Assembly: GCF_038593855.1 (NCBI RefSeq)
Contig: NZ_CP151996.1
Coordinates: 3,720,001 to 3,784,000, forward strand
Length of the DNA stretch: 64,000 nt
Reading direction: 5' to 3'
DNA from: Lysinibacillus sp. FSL M8-0337
GTDB lineage: Bacteria > Bacillota > Bacilli > Bacillales_A > Planococcaceae
Part shown: one piece after another, positions 28,019 to 38,978 of the stretch
How the letters are laid out: each line of letters starts with the position of its first letter
Numbering within the stretch: position 1 is the stretch's first letter
Notes under the pieces: model-generated
Told to the model about the DNA's origin: nothing
The model's database searches: none
The model's input: the letters and a program-made list of their open reading frames with translations, nothing else
Made by a program: the position numbers and the translations under genes

Positions 28019-28276
28019 TTAGTCTTCCTTTTCAATAAGCGCAGCTAAGGATGAAACCGCTTGCTCTGCATCGCTACCTTCACTGCTTAAAACAACCTTC
28101 GTGCCTTTTGCAATGGCTAAGCTCATTACACCCATAATGGATTTGGCATTTACTTTTTTATCGTCTTTCTCAAGAAAAATATCAGCGCTGAAACGATTTG
28201 CTTCCTGTACAAACAACGCTGCTTGTCTAGCTTGAAGTCCTAATTTTAATTTTACCTGGACTGTTTTTTCAGTCAT
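28019..28276 (-). CDS. crh: Catabolite repression HPr-like protein Crh
   Basis: Crh is an HPr paralogue that cannot take part in sugar phosphotransfer but, when phosphorylated on Ser46 by HPrK, acts as a CcpA co-repressor; unphosphorylated it has been linked to methylglyoxal synthase control. The 85 residues show the diagnostic Gln at position 15 (LGLQARQ) in place of the HPr histidine, and Ser46 in KSIMG. The ATG at 28276 has AGGGGAG at 8 nt; a TTG two codons earlier is too close to it. It is the last gene of the nudix-rapZ-glmR-whiA-crh group. Confidence 0.97.
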   Translation of the reverse strand: MTEKTVQVKLKLGLQARQAALFVQEANRFSADIFLEKDDKKVNAKSIMGVMSLAIAKGTKVVLSSEGSDAEQAVSSLAALIEKED

Positions 28277-28388
28277 TCGCAATACTCCCCTTCACTACCG
28301 TTCATCTATTAGTATTATATTACCTCACTTAACAGCAGAAGAACAATAAGCGATTGTGCTTGCTTTCATATCAAATACGCATGAAAAC

Positions 28389-29336
28389 TTAACCGCCTAT
28401 CTTTTCACCTCTTCTTAATGCATCTGCTATTTCGTCTATTTTACGCAATCGATGATTGACTCCTGATTTACTAACCGTTCCACTTGATACCATTTCACCA
28501 AGTTCTTTTAACGTCACATCTTGGTATTCCACACGTAGGCGTGCAATTTCGCGCAGTTTTTCTGGCAACTGATCCAAGCCAATGGAATTTTCGATAAATC
28601 GAATATTTTCTACCTGACGCAGTGCAGCACCTATCGTTTTATTCAAGTTTGCTGTTTCACAGTTGACAATCCGATTCACACTATTGCGCATATCGCGTAA
28701 TATACGAACATCTTCAAATTTCATCATGGCTTGATGGGCTCCGACAATATTTAAAAAGTCGGAAATCTTTTCCGCTTCCTTTAAGTATGTCACAAAGCCC
28801 TTCTTGCGTTCAATGGTTTTTGCATTCAATTCAAATTCGTTCATTAAATCCATTAATGCCTCACCATGCTCTTTATACAAAGAATAAATTTCTAAATGAT
28901 AGGCAGACGTTTCTGGATTATTTACCGAGCCACCTGCTAAAAACGCTCCACGTAAGTAGGCTCTTTTATGACCACTCTTTTTAATCAGCTCTTTAGAAAT
29001 CGTATGATTAAATTGAAAATCATCTGAAATAATAGCTAAATTAATGAGCAATTCACGTGCACCCTCACGTACACGACATATATATACATTATTTTTTTTC
29101 AATCGCATTTTCTTACGTACAAGTAGCTCCACATTATATGGATACAACTTCTTCATTATCGTATAAAGCCTTCGTGCGATTGCAGCGTTTTCGGTTTGCA
29201 CGTCTAAGCTAAGTTGTTTGTTAGCAAAAGATAACGAACCATTCATACGAATTAACGCGGATACTTCCGCTTTCATACAGTAATCGTCCGCTTCTACCTG
29301 TGTAAGCTCTTTTTTTGTTTCTGAAGCAAATGACAT
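28389..29336 (-). CDS. whiA: Sporulation/cell-division regulator WhiA
   Basis: WhiA is a DNA-binding protein with a homing-endonuclease-like (LAGLIDADG) N-terminal fold lacking nuclease activity and a C-terminal HTH. In Bacillus it influences cell division and chromosome segregation. The 315 residues include [19 protein letters not shown], the core [18 protein letters not shown] (about 125-145), and the C-terminal [26 protein letters not shown]. The ATG follows AAGGGGGGGC. It sits between glmR and crh as in B. subtilis. Confidence 0.97.
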   Translation of the reverse strand: MSFASETKKELTQVEADDYCMKAEVSALIRMNGSLSFANKQLSLDVQTENAAIARRLYTIMKKLYPYNVELLVRKKMRLKKNNVYICRVREGARELLINLAIISDDFQFNHTISKELIKKSGHKRAYLRGAFLAGGSVNNPETSAYHLEIYSLYKEHGEALMDLMNEFELNAKTIERKKGFVTYLKEAEKISDFLNIVGAHQAMMKFEDVRILRDMRNSVNRIVNCETANLNKTIGAALRQVENIRFIENSIGLDQLPEKLREIARLRVEYQDVTLKELGEMVSSGTVSKSGVNHRLRKIDEIADALRRGEKIGG

Positions 29337-29426
29337 AGCACGCCCCCCTTTCGACCTTTATTTCTATGTATATGTTCATCTTACCATATACAACAAGCAT
29401 TCTTTAGGACTCTATTGTAGGCTTCC

Positions 29427-30398
29427 TTACTTTTTGGGTAAGATTTTTGCATAATCCACAAGCCATTTTGCAACATTTGCCGCATTATGGCGAACTGTCC
29501 CATCAGGTCGAATGGTTGCAATATCTCGTTTAATAACTTCTAATCCCATACTTTCAAGCTTTCCAACATCAAATGTTACGGGCTCTGCACATTCTTCTTT
29601 ATACAGTTCTTTAACAGGATGTGGCAGTTGCTCATCATTGACTAAAATAGAATCGATAAAAGAATTACCAACATGCTTGTGTATTGCTTGCACATGGTCC
29701 CCTGCTGTATAGGAAATTGTCTCACCTTTTTGAGTCATTAAATTACATACATAAATTTTGCGGCCCCTTGCTTTTACAACAGCCTCCCCAATTGCTTTCA
29801 CAAGCAAATTCGGAATAATACTCGTATATAAGCTTCCAGGTCCTATTAAAATATAGTCTGCCCGATGAATTGCCCGTATTGCTTCTGGTAGCGGTTGCAC
29901 ATTTTCAGGCACTAAAAAAACGCGGTTAATGCGTTTTGATGCTGTCGGGATTTTAGACTCACCTTCAATTATTACGCCATCTTCTAACTCGGCATGTAAA
30001 GTAATCTTTTTATTAGCAGCTGGAATCACTCGCCCATGTACTTTTAGCACTTTTCCCATCTCACTAATAGCATGGCTAAAATCCCCAGTGATATCTGTTA
30101 AAGCCGTTAACATTAAATTACCTAAAGAATGACCGTTCAAATCATCTGATACTGAAAAACGATATTGAAACATTTGCTCAACAAGTGGCTCCACGTCTGA
30201 TAATGCAGCGATGACATTGCGGACATCCCCAGGTGGGGGAATATCATAGTCATCACGTAGACGTCCTGAGGAACCACCATCATCCGCAACTGTTACGATT
30301 GCAGTGATATCAAACGGGTGATGCTTTAAACCACGCAGTAACGTGGAAAGGCCAGTACCACCACCTATTACAACTAGCCTTGTATGCTTTTTCCCCAT
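29427..30398 (-). CDS. glmR: Gluconeogenesis/cell-wall factor GlmR (YvcK)
   Basis: GlmR binds UDP-GlcNAc and stimulates GlmS, balancing carbon between central metabolism and cell wall; mutants in Bacillus fail to grow on gluconeogenic carbon. The 323 residues belong to the CofD/YvcK family: GGGTGLSTLLRGLK (nucleotide-sugar site, about 12-25), DDGGSSGRLR and GDVRNVIAALS. The ATG follows GAAAGGA. It lies 4 bp after rapZ. Confidence 0.96.
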   Translation of the reverse strand: MGKKHTRLVVIGGGTGLSTLLRGLKHHPFDITAIVTVADDGGSSGRLRDDYDIPPPGDVRNVIAALSDVEPLVEQMFQYRFSVSDDLNGHSLGNLMLTALTDITGDFSHAISEMGKVLKVHGRVIPAANKKITLHAELEDGVIIEGESKIPTASKRINRVFLVPENVQPLPEAIRAIHRADYILIGPGSLYTSIIPNLLVKAIGEAVVKARGRKIYVCNLMTQKGETISYTAGDHVQAIHKHVGNSFIDSILVNDEQLPHPVKELYKEECAEPVTFDVGKLESMGLEVIKRDIATIRPDGTVRHNAANVAKWLVDYAKILPKK

Positions 30399-30402
30399 TC
30401 AC

Positions 30403-31296
30403 TCAATCCTTTCTTCGATTGATGTCACGGTGCGATATCACAGCATTTTCATTTTTGGCTAAGCAAGCACCAAAATATTCTGCCAACGTCACCGAACGAT
30501 GCTGTCCTCCTGTACAACCAAAAGCAATGACAAGTTGTGATTTCCCCTCTTGTTTATAAAGCGGTACCATAAATTCAAACAAATCCGTTAGTTTTTGAAT
30601 TAGGATTTGTGTATCCTCTAACGCTAATACATAAGAAGAAACTTCTGTTTGCAAACCTGTTTTATGGCGCAATTCCTCCACATAATATGGATTTTTTAAA
30701 AAGCGCACATCAAATACTAAATCTGCATCTATTGGCATACCATGTTTAAATCCAAAGGACATAATATTAATTGAAAAAGTATGATCTGCATCGCTTGCAA
30801 ATTCATTGACAATTTTCTCGCGTAACTCTTTTGGTTTCATGTTGGAGGTATTATAAACAAATTTAGCGCGGCCCTTCACTTCAGATAGAAGTATACGTTC
30901 TTGTTTAATACCATCTAAAGGTAAACCGGTTACAGCTAATGGGTGTGCACGTCTTGTTTCCTTATATCGTCTTACAAGCGTCTGATCATCAGCATCTAAA
31001 AATAAAATCCGCGCAACAATATCGCCTTCTTTTAATATATGGTCAAGCGCACCAATGAGCGAATCGAAAAAGTCACCGCCACGCATATCCATGACCGCGG
31101 CAATACGTGTAATATTTTTACCTGAATCTCTAAGTAAAGTTAAAAAAGTTGTGAGTAACGCTGGTGGTAAATTATCAATACAGTAATACCCTAAATCCTC
31201 AAAGCTTTGAATAGCTACGGTTTTTCCAGCTCCAGACATTCCTGTAATAATGACCAATTCATGTGTACATTGTTGACTTTCAACCACCACTGTCAT
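30403..31296 (-). CDS. rapZ: RNase adapter/nucleotide-binding protein RapZ (YvcJ)
   Basis: This 297-residue P-loop protein has Walker A GMSGAGKT (19-26) and the C-terminal ligand domain with [16 protein letters not shown]. In E. coli RapZ guides a small RNA to RNase E; in B. subtilis YvcJ is a GTPase/ATPase affecting competence and linked to cell-wall precursor sensing. The start at 31296 has AAAGGAG only 4 nt away; a GTG two codons further in is an alternative. It lies between the NUDIX gene and glmR. Confidence 0.95.
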   Translation of the reverse strand: MTVVVESQQCTHELVIITGMSGAGKTVAIQSFEDLGYYCIDNLPPALLTTFLTLLRDSGKNITRIAAVMDMRGGDFFDSLIGALDHILKEGDIVARILFLDADDQTLVRRYKETRRAHPLAVTGLPLDGIKQERILLSEVKGRAKFVYNTSNMKPKELREKIVNEFASDADHTFSINIMSFGFKHGMPIDADLVFDVRFLKNPYYVEELRHKTGLQTEVSSYVLALEDTQILIQKLTDLFEFMVPLYKQEGKSQLVIAFGCTGGQHRSVTLAEYFGACLAKNENAVISHRDINRRKD

Positions 31297-31305
31297 GCAG
31301 CTCCT

Positions 31306-31773
31306 TTATTGTTCTATTGATATTTGTATTTTTTCATAAAGTAATTCAAAATCCTTCGTGTATTCGAATGTACCGTACTGAATGCCTGATTGTGATACAG
31401 CAAATTGTAAATTTGTTCGGTCACCTTCAGCCATTGGCAAATGTTTCAAATCCTCAATTGGGTGCCATGCAAGCTTACCTTCTCTTGTTTCTTCGAATGG
31501 TACACCTTCTATATCCTTCGCTACAAAAGTATACAACATCCATTCATCTACCTTAACGTTATCTTCTTTAATAACCATCGTATAGACACCTTTTAAATGC
31601 GCTTTCAATGGGATTACATTTGTTTCTTCCTGAAACTCACGTAATGCGGCCTCATAAATAGACTCACCGCTCTCCATTTTTCCGCCTGGTGCTACATACC
31701 AGCCACGTCTCGGCTTTTGAAGTAATAATACTTGGCCGTCTTTTACGGCGATCAAGTTTGCAATTCTTTGCAT
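31306..31773 (-). CDS. NUDIX hydrolase (YvcI-like)
   Basis: This 155-residue NUDIX protein shows the Nudix box GGKMESGESIYEAALREFQEET (about 33-54) with the metal-binding REFQEE. It probably hydrolyses a nucleoside diphosphate derivative, perhaps a damaged nucleotide. The ATG at 31773 has AGAGG at 7 nt; an earlier GTG is less well placed. First gene of the block with rapZ, glmR, whiA and crh. Confidence 0.92.
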   Translation of the reverse strand: MQRIANLIAVKDGQVLLLQKPRRGWYVAPGGKMESGESIYEAALREFQEETNVIPLKAHLKGVYTMVIKEDNVKVDEWMLYTFVAKDIEGVPFEETREGKLAWHPIEDLKHLPMAEGDRTNLQFAVSQSGIQYGTFEYTKDFELLYEKIQISIEQ

Positions 31774-32117
31774 AGGCACACCTCTAATCTCTTTTGCATT
31801 CTATTTTTTATTATAGCAAGACCTATCAGAGTTTGTCCTCATTTCACAACTATGGAATCTTGCGCAAAAAAATGATTATATCAACTTAATCCAAAGGGTT
31901 TTGAATTCATGCAGAAAAGGTAAACACATCTTTCAATAACCATTATTTTACACTACCCCTTATACAACTAGTATACAGTTTTCTACTGTAAGACATGACA
32001 TATCCAAAAATAATAAGCATTACTATTGCGTAAAAAACCACTTCGCTTCCCGCGGGTACGACCTAAGCCACAGGAGTCTAAGTGGATTTAGCTACTTGCA
32101 ACGCTTTAAGAATTCAG

Positions 32118-32138
32118 AATTGTTTGGGTGTCTGGCAC
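32118..32138 (-). repeat. Dispersed GTGCC-N-GGCAC motif copy
   Basis: On the minus strand GTGCCAGACAC followed by CCAAACAATT. It is separated from the trxB terminator stem by only TAAAAA. Confidence 0.85.
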
Positions 32139-32180
32139 TAAAAATAGGTTGCTCCCACCTGATTTAGGCGGAAACAACCT
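32139..32180 (-). terminator. trxB terminator
   Basis: TAGGTTG and CAACCTA (about 32145-32151 with 32173-32179) close a hairpin with an inner TCCCACCTG.../...GGCGGA pairing. TTTTT follows on the minus strand. Confidence 0.7.
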
Positions 32181-32354
32181 ACTAAAAAAATAAAAGGGGG
32201 ATTGCTAATTACAGTATTTATATTACACCTTTTATATGTCATTCAAGTTACAGCAATATTAAAACCGTATTAAAAATTTGTATTTTTTTCCGGTAATAAC
32301 GGCCAATTACAATACACTTTCACAATTGTTTAGACCGTCACTTGGTATAACTTA

Positions 32355-33311
<957 letters not shown>

Positions 33312-33404
33312 CTAAACTTGTAATACTTTTTTATAATAACGTTCAGTATGTTCATCGTATGTGAAAGCTTGAAGTTATTCAACTAAGTTGCTCACAACTT
33401 CAAT

Positions 33405-34922
33405 TTAACTCGTTGGTAAGTACATTAATATTTCATCTATATATTTCGATAATGTTGCTACAGATATGCCATATTGCTCTGCGATTTCTTTTTTCGTCAC
33501 CTTCAGCATGCGAGATGAGCGGAATAAAAAGTCATTTGCACCTGCAATAGCAGCCGGATTTGTAAAGCGATAATTTTGACTAAGTGCTTGTTCACAAAGC
33601 ACGAACCACATTTGGAACATCGGTGCGACGATTGTCGTCAATTTTCCATAGTGCTCCAACAAAATCTCGGGTACACGTACGGCTCTTAAAAAACTTGCCT
33701 CTACTTTGTTTTTCTCATCAAACTGATGGCCTAGTGCATAAGCTAAAAAAAGCTTTTCAAAAGCACCAAATTGCTCTACATCTATCCATTTAGGATGCGC
33801 AATGATTTCCTGCTTATGCGCTGTTCCTCGTAATAAAAATAAGCCAAATAAACGATCACTTATATACTCACTTTCAAGCTTCGCTACAATGAAGTCACGA
33901 TCATGCTCTAATGCGTCAAGCTCATATGTATTTTCCTGCTGACGCCAAGGTTCAAAACCTTCTTTATCTGGATCTAACTCAAGCAACTGCTCCCAAGCAT
34001 TTTTGGCAATATCATCGTAACCAGAAAAGTAGGCCGCATGAGATAACCAAAAGTAAAACCCTGGATCACCTAAATAACCACGCTTCTGCATGCTTCGTAG
34101 CCATTTAAATGCAGTTTCATATTGACCAATCAGTGCAAGCGTTGCGCCCAATTTGTAACGATGATCCCAAGCATAAGGTTGAATTTTCACCAATACTTCT
34201 AAAAGAGCATTTAATTCCTCATCATTTTTCTCATAGTAGGCAATAACCGTTAGATTACACAATGCATGGAGATTCCCTTTATTCTCACGCAAAACCGTGT
34301 TCAAAATCGCTTTAGCCTGTTCCGCTTCACCTACATAAAAATAAGCTAAAGCTAAATTATTGTACGCTGACCAAAATTCCGGTCTATCTTCTACTAATTG
34401 TTCTAAAATATTGATTGCTTCTGGAAAGTCACCCTTTTCCATGCAACGACGTGCTTGCTCCTGACGATATAAATCCTCGCCACTGCCCTCAAGCTCTTCA
34501 TATTCATTGTGCTCAAAAGCAACAAAGTCTAATATCTCTGCCGCTTCATCCGCATATGCACCCTCAGGTTCCATTTCTAAGTATTGCTCTGCAAAGCGTT
34601 TGGCATCTTGAATAATGCCCACACATCCTGATACCTCAGCCATATAAAAAATAATTTCCGGCTCATTTGGGTCTAATTGATAGGCACGACGAAGCAGATC
34701 ATAGGCTTCCTCAAAACCTTGACCTTCTAACTCTACAATCGCTAATTGCAATAAAATCATTGGATCATCTGGACTTAAATCTACAGCACGTTGTAAGTAT
34801 TTATAGGCTTTGTCCATTTGACCACTATTCATTGCTTGAATTGATTTTTTATAATAATAGTCGCCTGTTGGAATGAACGATACGACATTCGTTTGCTTCT
34901 CTTTTTGACGTTTCTTTTCCAA
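33405..34922 (-). CDS. Tetratricopeptide repeat protein (YvcD-like)
   Basis: This 505-residue soluble protein consists of TPR repeats (for example DYYYKKSIQAMNSGQMDKAYKYLQRAVDLSPDD at about 22-54, and further units through about 290) and a C-terminal segment with a helix-turn-helix look (KKEIAEQYGISVATLSKYIDEI, about 480-500). TPRs mediate protein contacts; no enzymatic motif is present. The TTG start follows GGAGG at 7 nt. It lies between the his operon and trxB in the same place as B. subtilis yvcD. The function is unknown. Confidence 0.88.
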   Translation of the reverse strand: MEKKRQKEKQTNVVSFIPTGDYYYKKSIQAMNSGQMDKAYKYLQRAVDLSPDDPMILLQLAIVELEGQGFEEAYDLLRRAYQLDPNEPEIIFYMAEVSGCVGIIQDAKRFAEQYLEMEPEGAYADEAAEILDFVAFEHNEYEELEGSGEDLYRQEQARRCMEKGDFPEAINILEQLVEDRPEFWSAYNNLALAYFYVGEAEQAKAILNTVLRENKGNLHALCNLTVIAYYEKNDEELNALLEVLVKIQPYAWDHRYKLGATLALIGQYETAFKWLRSMQKRGYLGDPGFYFWLSHAAYFSGYDDIAKNAWEQLLELDPDKEGFEPWRQQENTYELDALEHDRDFIVAKLESEYISDRLFGLFLLRGTAHKQEIIAHPKWIDVEQFGAFEKLFLAYALGHQFDEKNKVEASFLRAVRVPEILLEHYGKLTTIVAPMFQMWFVLCEQALSQNYRFTNPAAIAGANDFLFRSSRMLKVTKKEIAEQYGISVATLSKYIDEILMYLPTS

Positions 34923-34947
34923 AATATTTCCTCCGAAACAAGAAATA

Positions 34948-34970
34948 AGGAACGCATTATACGTTCCTTT
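34948..34970 (-). terminator. Hairpin after hisIE
   Basis: AAGGAACG and CGTTCCTT (about 34948-34955 with 34963-34970) form a perfect 8-bp stem between hisIE and the TPR gene. The following bases are only moderately T-rich on the minus strand, so it may be a weak terminator of the his operon. Confidence 0.5.
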
Positions 34971-35012
34971 TTACAGTAACTTATATTATACCATACAATA
35001 AGCGATATGCTG

Positions 35013-35630
35013 TTATTTCTCCTCGTGACGTTTTTCCAACACATGTAATACGTCAAAAACATTTACTTTTTGTTCTTGCAGTAAAACTAATAAGTGGTAA
35101 ATTAAATCAGCCGCTTCCCATTTCACTTCTTCTGCATCACGATTTTTTGCACCAATAACTACCTCTGTAGCTTCTTCCCCAACTTTTTTACAAATTTTAT
35201 CGATGCCTTTATCGAATAAATATGTAGTATATGCACCCTCTGGCATTTCTTGCTCACGTTTTTCAATTACTTTAACTAGCTCAGGGATAATACTAACCGA
35301 ACCAACTTTTGCTTTTTCTTGCAGTACCTTCGTAAAGCAAGATGTTGTGCCATTGTGGCATGCAGGACCAGCAGGAAGTACTTCTACAACTAATGCATCG
35401 CCATCACAGTCTGCTTTAATGGACACTACTTTTTGTACGTTACCACTCGTCTCTCCTTTATGCCAAAGCGCTTCACGAGAACGTGAGTAAAACCATGTTT
35501 CGCCTGATTCTAATGTTTTTTCTAATGATTCTTTATTCATATAGGCTACAGTTAATACTTCTTTTGTATTGGCATCTTGCACAACTGCTGTCACAAGACC
35601 TTTATCGTCAAATTTAATGTTCTCTATCAT
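35013..35630 (-). CDS. hisI: Bifunctional phosphoribosyl-AMP cyclohydrolase / phosphoribosyl-ATP pyrophosphatase
   Basis: This 205-residue fusion performs histidine steps 2 and 3. The N-terminal HisI domain (1 to about 105) has the zinc/metal motif [15 protein letters not shown] and [12 protein letters not shown]; the C-terminal HisE domain (about 110-205) has [12 protein letters not shown] and [12 protein letters not shown]. It overlaps hisF by 4 bp (ATGA) and is the last gene of the his operon. Confidence 0.97.
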   Translation of the reverse strand: MIENIKFDDKGLVTAVVQDANTKEVLTVAYMNKESLEKTLESGETWFYSRSREALWHKGETSGNVQKVVSIKADCDGDALVVEVLPAGPACHNGTTSCFTKVLQEKAKVGSVSIIPELVKVIEKREQEMPEGAYTTYLFDKGIDKICKKVGEEATEVVIGAKNRDAEEVKWEAADLIYHLLVLLQEQKVNVFDVLHVLEKRHEEK

Positions 35631-36388
35631 CTTACTGCCACTCCTTTTTCACGTAAGTATTGTTTTACTTGCGCTACACTCGTTTCTTTGTAATGAAAAA
35701 TGGATGCTGCAAGTGCTGCATCAGCATCAACATCGTCCGCTAATACTTCGTAAAAATGTTCGGCATTCCCTGCACCACCACTTGCAATGACTGGGACTGT
35801 CACGGCCTGTCGTACAGCCTTCGTTAAAGCTAAATCAAAGCCAGATTTTTCACCGTCTTGATTCATACTTGTTAATAAAATCTCACCAGCACCTAAACGG
35901 ACAGCTTCTTTTGCCCACTCTATTACTTGCCAAGATGTTTTGTTGCGACCACCGTGTGTATAGACCATCCACGTGCCATCTTCTTCACTATAGCGCGCAT
36001 CAATGGCAACAACAATACATTGTGCACCGAAATAGTCAGAACCTTCTTTAATCAGCGCTGGGCGTTCTAAGGCAGAAGTATTAACAGATACTTTGTCAGC
36101 TCCAGCGCGTAAAATACGCTTCATATCCTCTAACGAGCGAATACCGCCACCAACAGTAAATGGTATAGCTAGTGTCGCCGCAGTTTGGCGCACTACATCG
36201 ACCATTGTTTCACGGCCTTCATGCGATGCGGAGATATCTAGGAAAACAAGCTCATCTGCACCTTGTTCATCATAAAACTTTGCAAGTTCTACCGGATCTC
36301 CTGCATCACGTAATGATACGAACTGTACACCTTTAACAACTCGTCCTTCCTTCACATCAAGACATGGAATAATACGTTTCGTTAGCAC
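35627..36388 (-). CDS. hisF: Imidazole glycerol phosphate synthase, cyclase subunit HisF
   Basis: HisF is the TIM-barrel half of IGP synthase; it uses ammonia from HisH to make IGP and AICAR. From the GTG at 36388 (AAAGGGG upstream) it has 253 residues. The catalytic D11 (CLDVKEG) and D130 (VVAIDAR) are in place, and motifs such as [13 protein letters not shown] mark it as HisF rather than HisA. It overlaps hisH by 7 bp. In B. subtilis hisA lies between these two genes; here there is no room for it. Confidence 0.97.
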   Translation of the reverse strand: MLTKRIIPCLDVKEGRVVKGVQFVSLRDAGDPVELAKFYDEQGADELVFLDISASHEGRETMVDVVRQTAATLAIPFTVGGGIRSLEDMKRILRAGADKVSVNTSALERPALIKEGSDYFGAQCIVVAIDARYSEEDGTWMVYTHGGRNKTSWQVIEWAKEAVRLGAGEILLTSMNQDGEKSGFDLALTKAVRQAVTVPVIASGGAGNAEHFYEVLADDVDADAALAASIFHYKETSVAQVKQYLREKGVAVR

Positions 36389-37014
36389 GCCGCCACCCCT
36401 TTTAACCATTGTTCTAATAAGTACACGCCTAACTCACCCGATTTTTCAGGATGGAATTGCATACCTGTGATCGAGCCTTTGGCAACAATCCCTGGGACTT
36501 CAATGCCATGGTAGTCAGCATAGGCCACTAGTTCTGTCGGTTCAATATTCGTCGCATAAAAAGAATGAACAAAATAAACGTGCTCGGCAGGTGCCTCGTC
36601 TTTGAGCCATGCTGGTCGATTTGTCACAATTAATTCATTCCACCCCATATGAGGCACTCGATAAGACTGCTCCCCCTGAATGCCGCTAAAACGTTGAATG
36701 CTACCTTTGAAGAAACCTAGTCCCTTCGTAGGTGTCACCTCTACGCTTTCCTCAAATAATAACTGCATACCTAAACAAATACCGAGCAATGGTCGACTTT
36801 CTGCTTGTACTTTTTGTAAATAGCAATCTAATTTTGTTTCAGCTAAACGTTTCATAGCATCGGGGAAAGCGCCCACACCTGGCAGTAACAGGGCATCAGC
36901 TTTATCTAGTTCCTGTTCTTGTGCTGTTACAATGACTTCACAGCCAAGTCGTTTTAGTGCTTGTTCAACACTAAATAAATTACCCATCCCATAGTCAATG
37001 ACACCTATTTTCAC
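36382..37014 (-). CDS. hisH: Imidazole glycerol phosphate synthase, glutamine amidotransferase subunit HisH
   Basis: HisH is a class I glutaminase that supplies ammonia to HisF. The 210 residues show the nucleophile C80 (LLGICLGMQ), the oxyanion strand [11 protein letters not shown] and the His/Glu of QFHPEKSG (near 188-190). It starts within the hisB end (ATGA, 4-bp overlap) and its stop overlaps the hisF GTG, giving tight coupling of the two subunits. Confidence 0.97.
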   Translation of the reverse strand: MKIGVIDYGMGNLFSVEQALKRLGCEVIVTAQEQELDKADALLLPGVGAFPDAMKRLAETKLDCYLQKVQAESRPLLGICLGMQLLFEESVEVTPTKGLGFFKGSIQRFSGIQGEQSYRVPHMGWNELIVTNRPAWLKDEAPAEHVYFVHSFYATNIEPTELVAYADYHGIEVPGIVAKGSITGMQFHPEKSGELGVYLLEQWLKGVAAC

Positions 37015-37610
37015 GTTAACAGCCCCTTTGTAGAAGGTACACCTTTAACGCGAGGATCAATTTCAACTGCCGCATCAATGGCACGAGCTAATGCTTTAAA
37101 AATAGCTTCGATAATGTGGTGTGTATTATGACCATACGGTACGATAACGTGGACATTCATTCTTGCTTCAAGTGCGAATTTCCATAAAAACTCATGCACT
37201 AGCTCAGTATCAAAAGTTCCTACTTTCTCTTTTAGTTCAGGCACACGATACTCTAAATGTGGACGATTTGAACAATCGACAACAACTTGTGCCAGTGCAT
37301 CATCCATTGGTACAAAGGCATTACCATAACGTTTAATGCCTTTCTTATCGCCGAGCGCTTGACGAATGGCTTGTCCTAATACAATGCCAAGGTCTTCCGT
37401 TGTATGGTGATCGTCAATATGCGTATCACCGTTCGCTTGAATTGTGCCATTAAATAGACCATGTTTAATAAATAAATCCAGCATGTGATCCATAAAACCA
37501 ACACCAGTTTTGATATCCGCTTTGCCCTCGCCATCTAAGTCAATGGCAACTGAAATTTGCGTTTCATTTGTTTTGCGTTCTACCTTTGCGTAGCGTTTCT
37601 GTTCTGTCAT
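37011..37610 (-). CDS. hisB: Imidazoleglycerol-phosphate dehydratase
   Basis: This monofunctional HisB dehydrates IGP to imidazole acetol phosphate. The 199 residues carry the two metal-binding histidine motifs, DHHTTED (with THIDD before it) and HNTHHIIEA. The ATG at 37610 follows AAAGGAG; an earlier in-frame ATG lacks such a site. It begins 4 bp after hisD. Confidence 0.97.
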   Translation of the reverse strand: MTEQKRYAKVERKTNETQISVAIDLDGEGKADIKTGVGFMDHMLDLFIKHGLFNGTIQANGDTHIDDHHTTEDLGIVLGQAIRQALGDKKGIKRYGNAFVPMDDALAQVVVDCSNRPHLEYRVPELKEKVGTFDTELVHEFLWKFALEARMNVHVIVPYGHNTHHIIEAIFKALARAIDAAVEIDPRVKGVPSTKGLLT

Positions 37611-37614
37611 CGTA

Positions 37615-38889
37615 TTACTCCTTTTCCCATCCACGAGATTCTACAGCACGAGCATGGCCCTCTAAGCCTTCCATCCGAGCTAAGCGTGCAATTTTCGGGG
37701 CGTTCATTGCCCAAGTTTTTTCAGTATAATAAACGATGCTCGATTTTTTTACGAAGTCATCTACATTTAAGCCACTTGCAAAACGCGCTGTGCTGTTTGT
37801 TGGTAGCACATGGTTTGTGCCAGCAAAATAATCTCCAACAGGCTCGGAGCTATATCGACCGATGAAAATACCACCTGCATGGCGCACTTGCTCTGCCACC
37901 GCTTCGGCATTTTTAGTCACGATTTCTAAATGTTCAGGGGCTAATGAATTAATTGCCTCCACTGCATCTGACATCGTTTCAGCAATATAAATCGCGCCAA
38001 AATTTTCGATTGAGGCACGCGCTACTTCTTCACGTGGTAAAGTCGCTAATTGTCTTTCCACTTCAAGTGCTACATCGTGAGCAAGTTGCTCAGACGTTGT
38101 CACTAAAATGGCGCAGGCCATCTTATCGTGTTCTGCCTGTGATAATAGGTCTGCAGCTACCTCATCTGCAAAAGCTGTTTCATCTGCGATTACGGCAATT
38201 TCACTTGGTCCGGCAATCATATCAATCGCGACCTCACCAAATACTTCGCGTTTAGCAAGTGCAACGTAAATATTACCTGGACCCGTTATTTTATCGACGG
38301 CTTGAATTGTTTCCGTTCCATAGGCAAGTGCTGCAATTGCCTGTGCCCCGCCAATTTTATATACTTCTTCCACACCTAAAATATGAGCTGCGGCCAGTAC
38401 ACCAGCAGGTAATTTCCCGTCACGCCCCGCAGGTGATGTGATAACAATTCGCTTAACCCCAGCTACTTGAGCAGGAATAACGTTCATCAACACGGAAGAA
38501 GGATAGGCCGCTGTTCCTCCTGGAACGTAAAGACCTACTGCATCGAGTGCAGTAATTCGTTGCCCAAGCCAAGAGCCATCCGCTAATTCCAAACGATAGC
38601 CAGAACGTTTTTGTTGCTCATGATAAACGCGAATATTGTGGGCAGCTTCTGTTAAATCTGCAAATAATTGCGCGTCGATTGCCCCTACTCCCTCTTCAAT
38701 CTCTGCCTTTGTAACACGTAAATTGTCTGGAGCAAAGCCATCCCATTTTTCTGTATATGTACGTATTGCGCTGTCACCTTGTGCTCGAACATCTGCCAAT
38801 ACTTGTCGTACAATTTTTAATTGTTCTTCGTTGCCACCTTCAAGTGGTCGTTTCAAGGAAATACCTTTTGCTAACTTTGTGATTTTCAT
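37615..38889 (-). CDS. hisD: Histidinol dehydrogenase
   Basis: HisD oxidises histidinol to histidine in two NAD-dependent steps using zinc. From the ATG at 38889 (AAAGGAG upstream) it has 424 residues. Typical motifs are present: AGPSEIAVIADE, the zinc ligands in LLSQAEHDK, LAPEHLEIV and the catalytic GDYFAGTNHVLPT. It follows hisG by 89 bp. Confidence 0.98.
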   Translation of the reverse strand: MKITKLAKGISLKRPLEGGNEEQLKIVRQVLADVRAQGDSAIRTYTEKWDGFAPDNLRVTKAEIEEGVGAIDAQLFADLTEAAHNIRVYHEQQKRSGYRLELADGSWLGQRITALDAVGLYVPGGTAAYPSSVLMNVIPAQVAGVKRIVITSPAGRDGKLPAGVLAAAHILGVEEVYKIGGAQAIAALAYGTETIQAVDKITGPGNIYVALAKREVFGEVAIDMIAGPSEIAVIADETAFADEVAADLLSQAEHDKMACAILVTTSEQLAHDVALEVERQLATLPREEVARASIENFGAIYIAETMSDAVEAINSLAPEHLEIVTKNAEAVAEQVRHAGGIFIGRYSSEPVGDYFAGTNHVLPTNSTARFASGLNVDDFVKKSSIVYYTEKTWAMNAPKIARLARMEGLEGHARAVESRGWEKE

Positions 38890-38978
38890 GGAAAAAGTCT
38901 CCTTTAAATTTCTAGCTATTCGTGCAGTTCCTTTTCGCAACTTGCGTCTTTGCAGTTATTACGATGAAACAACATTCA

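Larger units (their letters stand above)
31774..32354. other. Intergenic region with repeats upstream of the NUDIX gene
   Basis: No gene is visible in these 580 bases. They contain a partial copy of the larger dispersed element (about 32038-32095, with CCCGCGGGTACGACC and CACAGGAGTC), one copy of the 21-bp motif (32118-32138) and the trxB terminator directly after it. Confidence 0.6.
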
